DNA of 16,120 nt. Source: Pseudomonadota bacterium. GTDB taxonomy: Bacteria > Desulfobacterota > JADFVX01. The notes beneath the pieces are model-generated. The model was not told the DNA's origin, did no database searches, and saw only the letters and a program-made list of their open reading frames with translations. Each line of letters opens with the position of its first letter. The first letter of the stretch is position 1. The position numbers and the translations under genes are program-made. The stretch is taken from contig JADFVX010000080.1 of NCBI GenBank assembly GCA_015222755.1, forward strand, positions 1 through 16,120, read 5' to 3'. Positions 13,982-16,120 of this stretch are shown here, one piece after another.

Positions 13982-14539
13982 GTGAAGGAGTCCGACCTTT
14001 ATCTCGTAAGGAAGTGCCAGCAGGGTGATAAGGGAGCCTTCGAGTTACTTGTAATAAAATACCAGAGGCGTATATTCAACGTTATTCTTGGTGTTGTAAG
14101 AAACAGGGATATAGTTGAAGACCTTGCGCAGGAGACTTTTCTAAATGCCTACCGTTCTATAGGCGGTTTTAAGGGGGATTCTTCATTTTACACCTGGATT
14201 TACCGAATTGCAGTCAATGCAAGTCTTAATTACCTGTCGAAACAGAAAAAGGCAGTCTTTGTGGATGAAGGCATCATGGAGACCGAGGCGGTTGTACCAA
14301 AATCCCCCGCTGGGTCTTCTCCAGAACGGAGTGTTCAGGGAAGTGAATTTGTCTCTGATCTGTCCAGGGTGATGGAGTCTTTACCTGAAGATATCCGCGT
14401 TGCCGTGGCGCTTCGAGAGTATGAAGGTCTTTCATACCAGGAGATAGCCGATGTGACGTGTAGCCCTGTCGGTACTGTTCGTTCCCGCATTTTCAGGGGG
14501 CGGGCCATGCTGATGGCAGAGTTGAAGGATCATGTTTGA
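13982..14539 (+). CDS. rpoE: ECF sigma factor, RpoE-like
   Basis: 185 residues. Sigma region 2 spans about residues 12-85, with the core-binding and -10 recognition stretch DIVEDLAQETFLNAYRSI and FYTWIYRIAVNASLNYL. An acidic linker follows, then region 4 at about 125-180 with VMESLPEDIRVAVALREYEG and the helix-turn-helix GLSYQEIADVTCSPVGTVRS. This is the sigma-E-like group, usually held by a membrane anti-sigma factor and released by envelope stress. The GTG start at 13982 has a GGGGG Shine-Dalgarno (13968-13972). The next gene starts 20 nt downstream. The sigma-E-type promoter in front suggests autoregulation. Its regulon likely includes envelope genes, but no other target is evident in this window. 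Confidence 0.92.
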   Translation: MKESDLYLVRKCQQGDKGAFELLVIKYQRRIFNVILGVVRNRDIVEDLAQETFLNAYRSIGGFKGDSSFYTWIYRIAVNASLNYLSKQKKAVFVDEGIMETEAVVPKSPAGSSPERSVQGSEFVSDLSRVMESLPEDIRVAVALREYEGLSYQEIADVTCSPVGTVRSRIFRGRAMLMAELKDHV

Positions 14540-14559
14540 AGTTTTTTCAGGAGGAAGAG

Positions 14560-15162
14560 ATGATTTGTGAGAAATACCTTGAGATGACTGTGGAAGAGAT
14601 AGACGGGGAACTGGAAGAACCCCGATCTCTCTTGCTAATGCGCCATCTTGTATCGTGTGAGAGTTGCCGTACACACTATGAAAAGCATTTGCGGCTTTTT
14701 TGTGTAATGAAGGAAGAAATATCCAGAGATTTTGTGCATGTGCCTGAGAATTTTTCCTCCTCTGTTATGGCCGAGATAGATAGAGATATTGCGCATGCAG
14801 CTCAAATGCCTGGTTACGGTGCTTCGCTTATCTCCGCTATAATATTAAGGCTAAAAGCTATAAGCTTTGCGCCTGCCTCTCTCTACCCCCTTGCCGCTTT
14901 GTCAGTAGTATTCATCCTTGCTGTTGCCGGTCTGCGCTACGAAAAGGCCGATTCAAGTGGCAATCCCGAATTGCCGCTTGCCAATGCCAGGAGTATAAAG
15001 GCCGAAAGTATGGGTAAAAAGGTGTTGAAGGCAGAGGCCAATAATGACGATCTAAGCTACTACCTCAGCCGACACGAGGCAAAGAGCTACAGACCCTCAG
15101 GTAAGTCTATTTCCAGAAGTGGTAATCTTGTTTATGCAGGCTATAATGCCGGAAACCGATAA
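14560..15162 (+). CDS. Anti-sigma factor with zinc-finger-like N-terminus
   Basis: 200 residues from the chosen start. The N-terminal part has H29-x3-C33-x2-C36 (RHLVSCESCR), the core of the zinc-binding anti-sigma (ZAS / zf-HC2) motif, preceded by an acidic helix. One membrane segment is at about 106-125 (LYPLAALSVVFILAVAGL). The rest, about 75 residues, would be periplasmic and ends in SGNLVYAGYNAGNR. It likely binds the sigma factor at the membrane and is degraded under stress. The start at 14560 is supported by a strong AGGAGG (14549-14554); a TTG at 14536 overlapping the sigma stop would add eight residues and is less likely. The gene order sigma, anti-sigma, RseB-like supports the call. 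Confidence 0.82.
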   Translation: MICEKYLEMTVEEIDGELEEPRSLLLMRHLVSCESCRTHYEKHLRLFCVMKEEISRDFVHVPENFSSSVMAEIDRDIAHAAQMPGYGASLISAIILRLKAISFAPASLYPLAALSVVFILAVAGLRYEKADSSGNPELPLANARSIKAESMGKKVLKAEANNDDLSYYLSRHEAKSYRPSGKSISRSGNLVYAGYNAGNR

Positions 15163-15169
15163 TTATCCT

Positions 15170-16120
15170 ATGCTTGTAAGATTTACAATTCAATCCTTGC
15201 TCATAAAAACTTTCACAGTTGTTTCTTTTGTGCTCTTCTTTTCCTCATTATCCATTGCCTCGCCAGATGAATATGTTGACTCCATTATCAAGGCTTTGCT
15301 TAGGGAGGGCCAGCCCGTTTCCTATAAGGCCGAGGAAGTGGTTATATTCTTTTCGGATTTAGAGGCCCCCAGGGTACACAGCTACAAGACCGGTGTTTTA
15401 AAGCCCTACAAAATGCGCAGGGAAAGCTACGGTATTGACGGGTCTGTTGAGGAAGTCATAGTTCACGATAGCGAGATGCAGATAGTTTATTATCCATCTG
15501 AAAAAATGGTGCTCAGAAGTCCACGCGAAAAGCTAAGGACCAGTCCGCTTGTTACAGAGTTGACCAGGCTTATCAAGGCAAATTATGATGTCTATGTTGA
15601 AGGGGAGGCAAAGGTGTCTGGTAGAAAAGTCTCCATTGTCTCTATTATGCCAAAGGAAAGGGGGACGAGACCTGGCTTTAAGGTGTGGCTGGATCAGGAA
15701 TATTTACTGCCACTGAAAACAGAGACCTATGATCTTGAGGGCAATATTTCCTACCAGAATACATACAGAAAGTTGGTTATTAACCCTTCCTTCAATCAAG
15801 GCTACTTTGTTATAATGGTCCCCCCGGGTGCGGCCGCATATGAATTGCCCTCTTCTTCCTCTGGTAATTTGGAAGGCAATGAGATGCCGAAGCTAAAGCA
15901 TGTTTCAGGGGGTTACGTGCTGAAGGAAGCCTTTAAGGATGGAGATGAGCATTTTCAGATCATCTACCATGATGGCCTTAACAGTATCTCAGTTTTTATC
16001 GAGGATTGGAACGAGGCAGAAAATCTGAGTGCTGGTAAAATGTTCAGTCGAAGCGGGGCAATGCTTGAACGGATCAACTTTAAGGGCCTTGATGCCACTT
16101 TTTGTAAAAGGGGGTCTAAG
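15170..16120 (+). CDS. RseB/MucB-like periplasmic regulator (3' partial)
   Basis: An open frame of 317 codons with no stop before the window ends. The N-terminus is a signal peptide (basic MLVRF, then a hydrophobic run TVVSFVLFFSS, cleavage likely after SIA). The mature part begins with a helix and YKAEEVVIFFSD, then strands with VHSYKTGVLKPYKMRRESYG and MQIVYYPSEKMVLRSP. This is the LolA-like domain order of the MucB/RseB N-domain. A second domain starts near residue 250 (GGYVLKEAFKDGDEHFQIIY). RseB proteins shield the periplasmic part of the anti-sigma factor from proteolysis and sense mislocalised lipoproteins or LPS. The start is uncertain: ATG 15170 gives the best signal peptide, while ATG 15146 has a somewhat better Shine-Dalgarno and would overlap the anti-sigma gene. 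Confidence 0.75.
   Translation, partial: MLVRFTIQSLLIKTFTVVSFVLFFSSLSIASPDEYVDSIIKALLREGQPVSYKAEEVVIFFSDLEAPRVHSYKTGVLKPYKMRRESYGIDGSVEEVIVHDSEMQIVYYPSEKMVLRSPREKLRTSPLVTELTRLIKANYDVYVEGEAKVSGRKVSIVSIMPKERGTRPGFKVWLDQEYLLPLKTETYDLEGNISYQNTYRKLVINPSFNQGYFVIMVPPGAAAYELPSSSSGNLEGNEMPKLKHVSGGYVLKEAFKDGDEHFQIIYHDGLNSISVFIEDWNEAENLSAGKMFSRSGAMLERINFKGLDATFCKRGSK

Noticed and set aside
15822..15842. SmaI, NotI and NdeI sites in a row
   Set aside because: They fall inside an uninterrupted reading frame (PPGAAAY) of the RseB-like gene, so they are coding sequence and not a cloning scar.

Overview
The window reads as a stretch of chromosome from a Gram-negative (two-membrane) bacterium of moderate GC content. 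The evidence is a complete lptF-lptG pair (LPS export permeases), a sigma-E/anti-sigma/RseB-like envelope-stress cluster, a full-length three-domain NifU, a YceI protein, a type III pantothenate kinase and heavy use of TTG start codons. This mix is common in Desulfobacterota/deltaproteobacteria-like and Nitrospirota-like lineages. That placement is an inference from gene content, and no rRNA gene is present to test it.

Layout. Bases 1-390 hold no gene but several repeats: a perfect 40-bp inverted repeat touching the left edge of the window, a diverged repeat whose second copy lies near 972-1048, and a large imperfect palindromic repeat at 169-274. A good promoter then leads into a Phd/YefM-type antitoxin and RelE/ParE-type toxin pair (391-963). 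An AT-rich single-membrane-segment gene of unknown function follows (1090-1542). Bases 1-1600 therefore look like a small accessory island.

From 1638 on the content is housekeeping: ald-radC (4-nt overlap), a STAS + degenerate receiver + receiver protein, lptF-lptG on the minus strand, then nifU-nifS-PIN/PhoH on the plus strand from a divergent intergenic region that carries an IscR-like half-site. A minus-strand yceI gene is separated from a plus-strand DUF1667-birA-coaX-small membrane protein operon by about 240 bases with tandem 13-bp repeats and a strong hairpin. The window ends in an ECF sigma factor, its likely anti-sigma factor and the first 317 codons of an RseB/MucB-like periplasmic protein that runs off the right edge. 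A sequence matching the sigma-E promoter class stands in front of the sigma gene, which suggests autoregulation.

Functional themes are Fe-S cluster assembly (NifU scaffold plus NifS sulfur donor), cofactor supply (biotin ligation, CoA synthesis), outer-membrane biogenesis and its stress response, alanine/pyruvate interconversion, and a toxin-antitoxin island. I found no CRISPR array, tRNA, rRNA, transposase, integrase or recognisable defence system. The least explained items are the edge inverted repeat with its flanking repeats, the AT-rich orphan gene, the STAS/pseudo-receiver/receiver protein, and the structured yceI-DUF1667 intergenic region.
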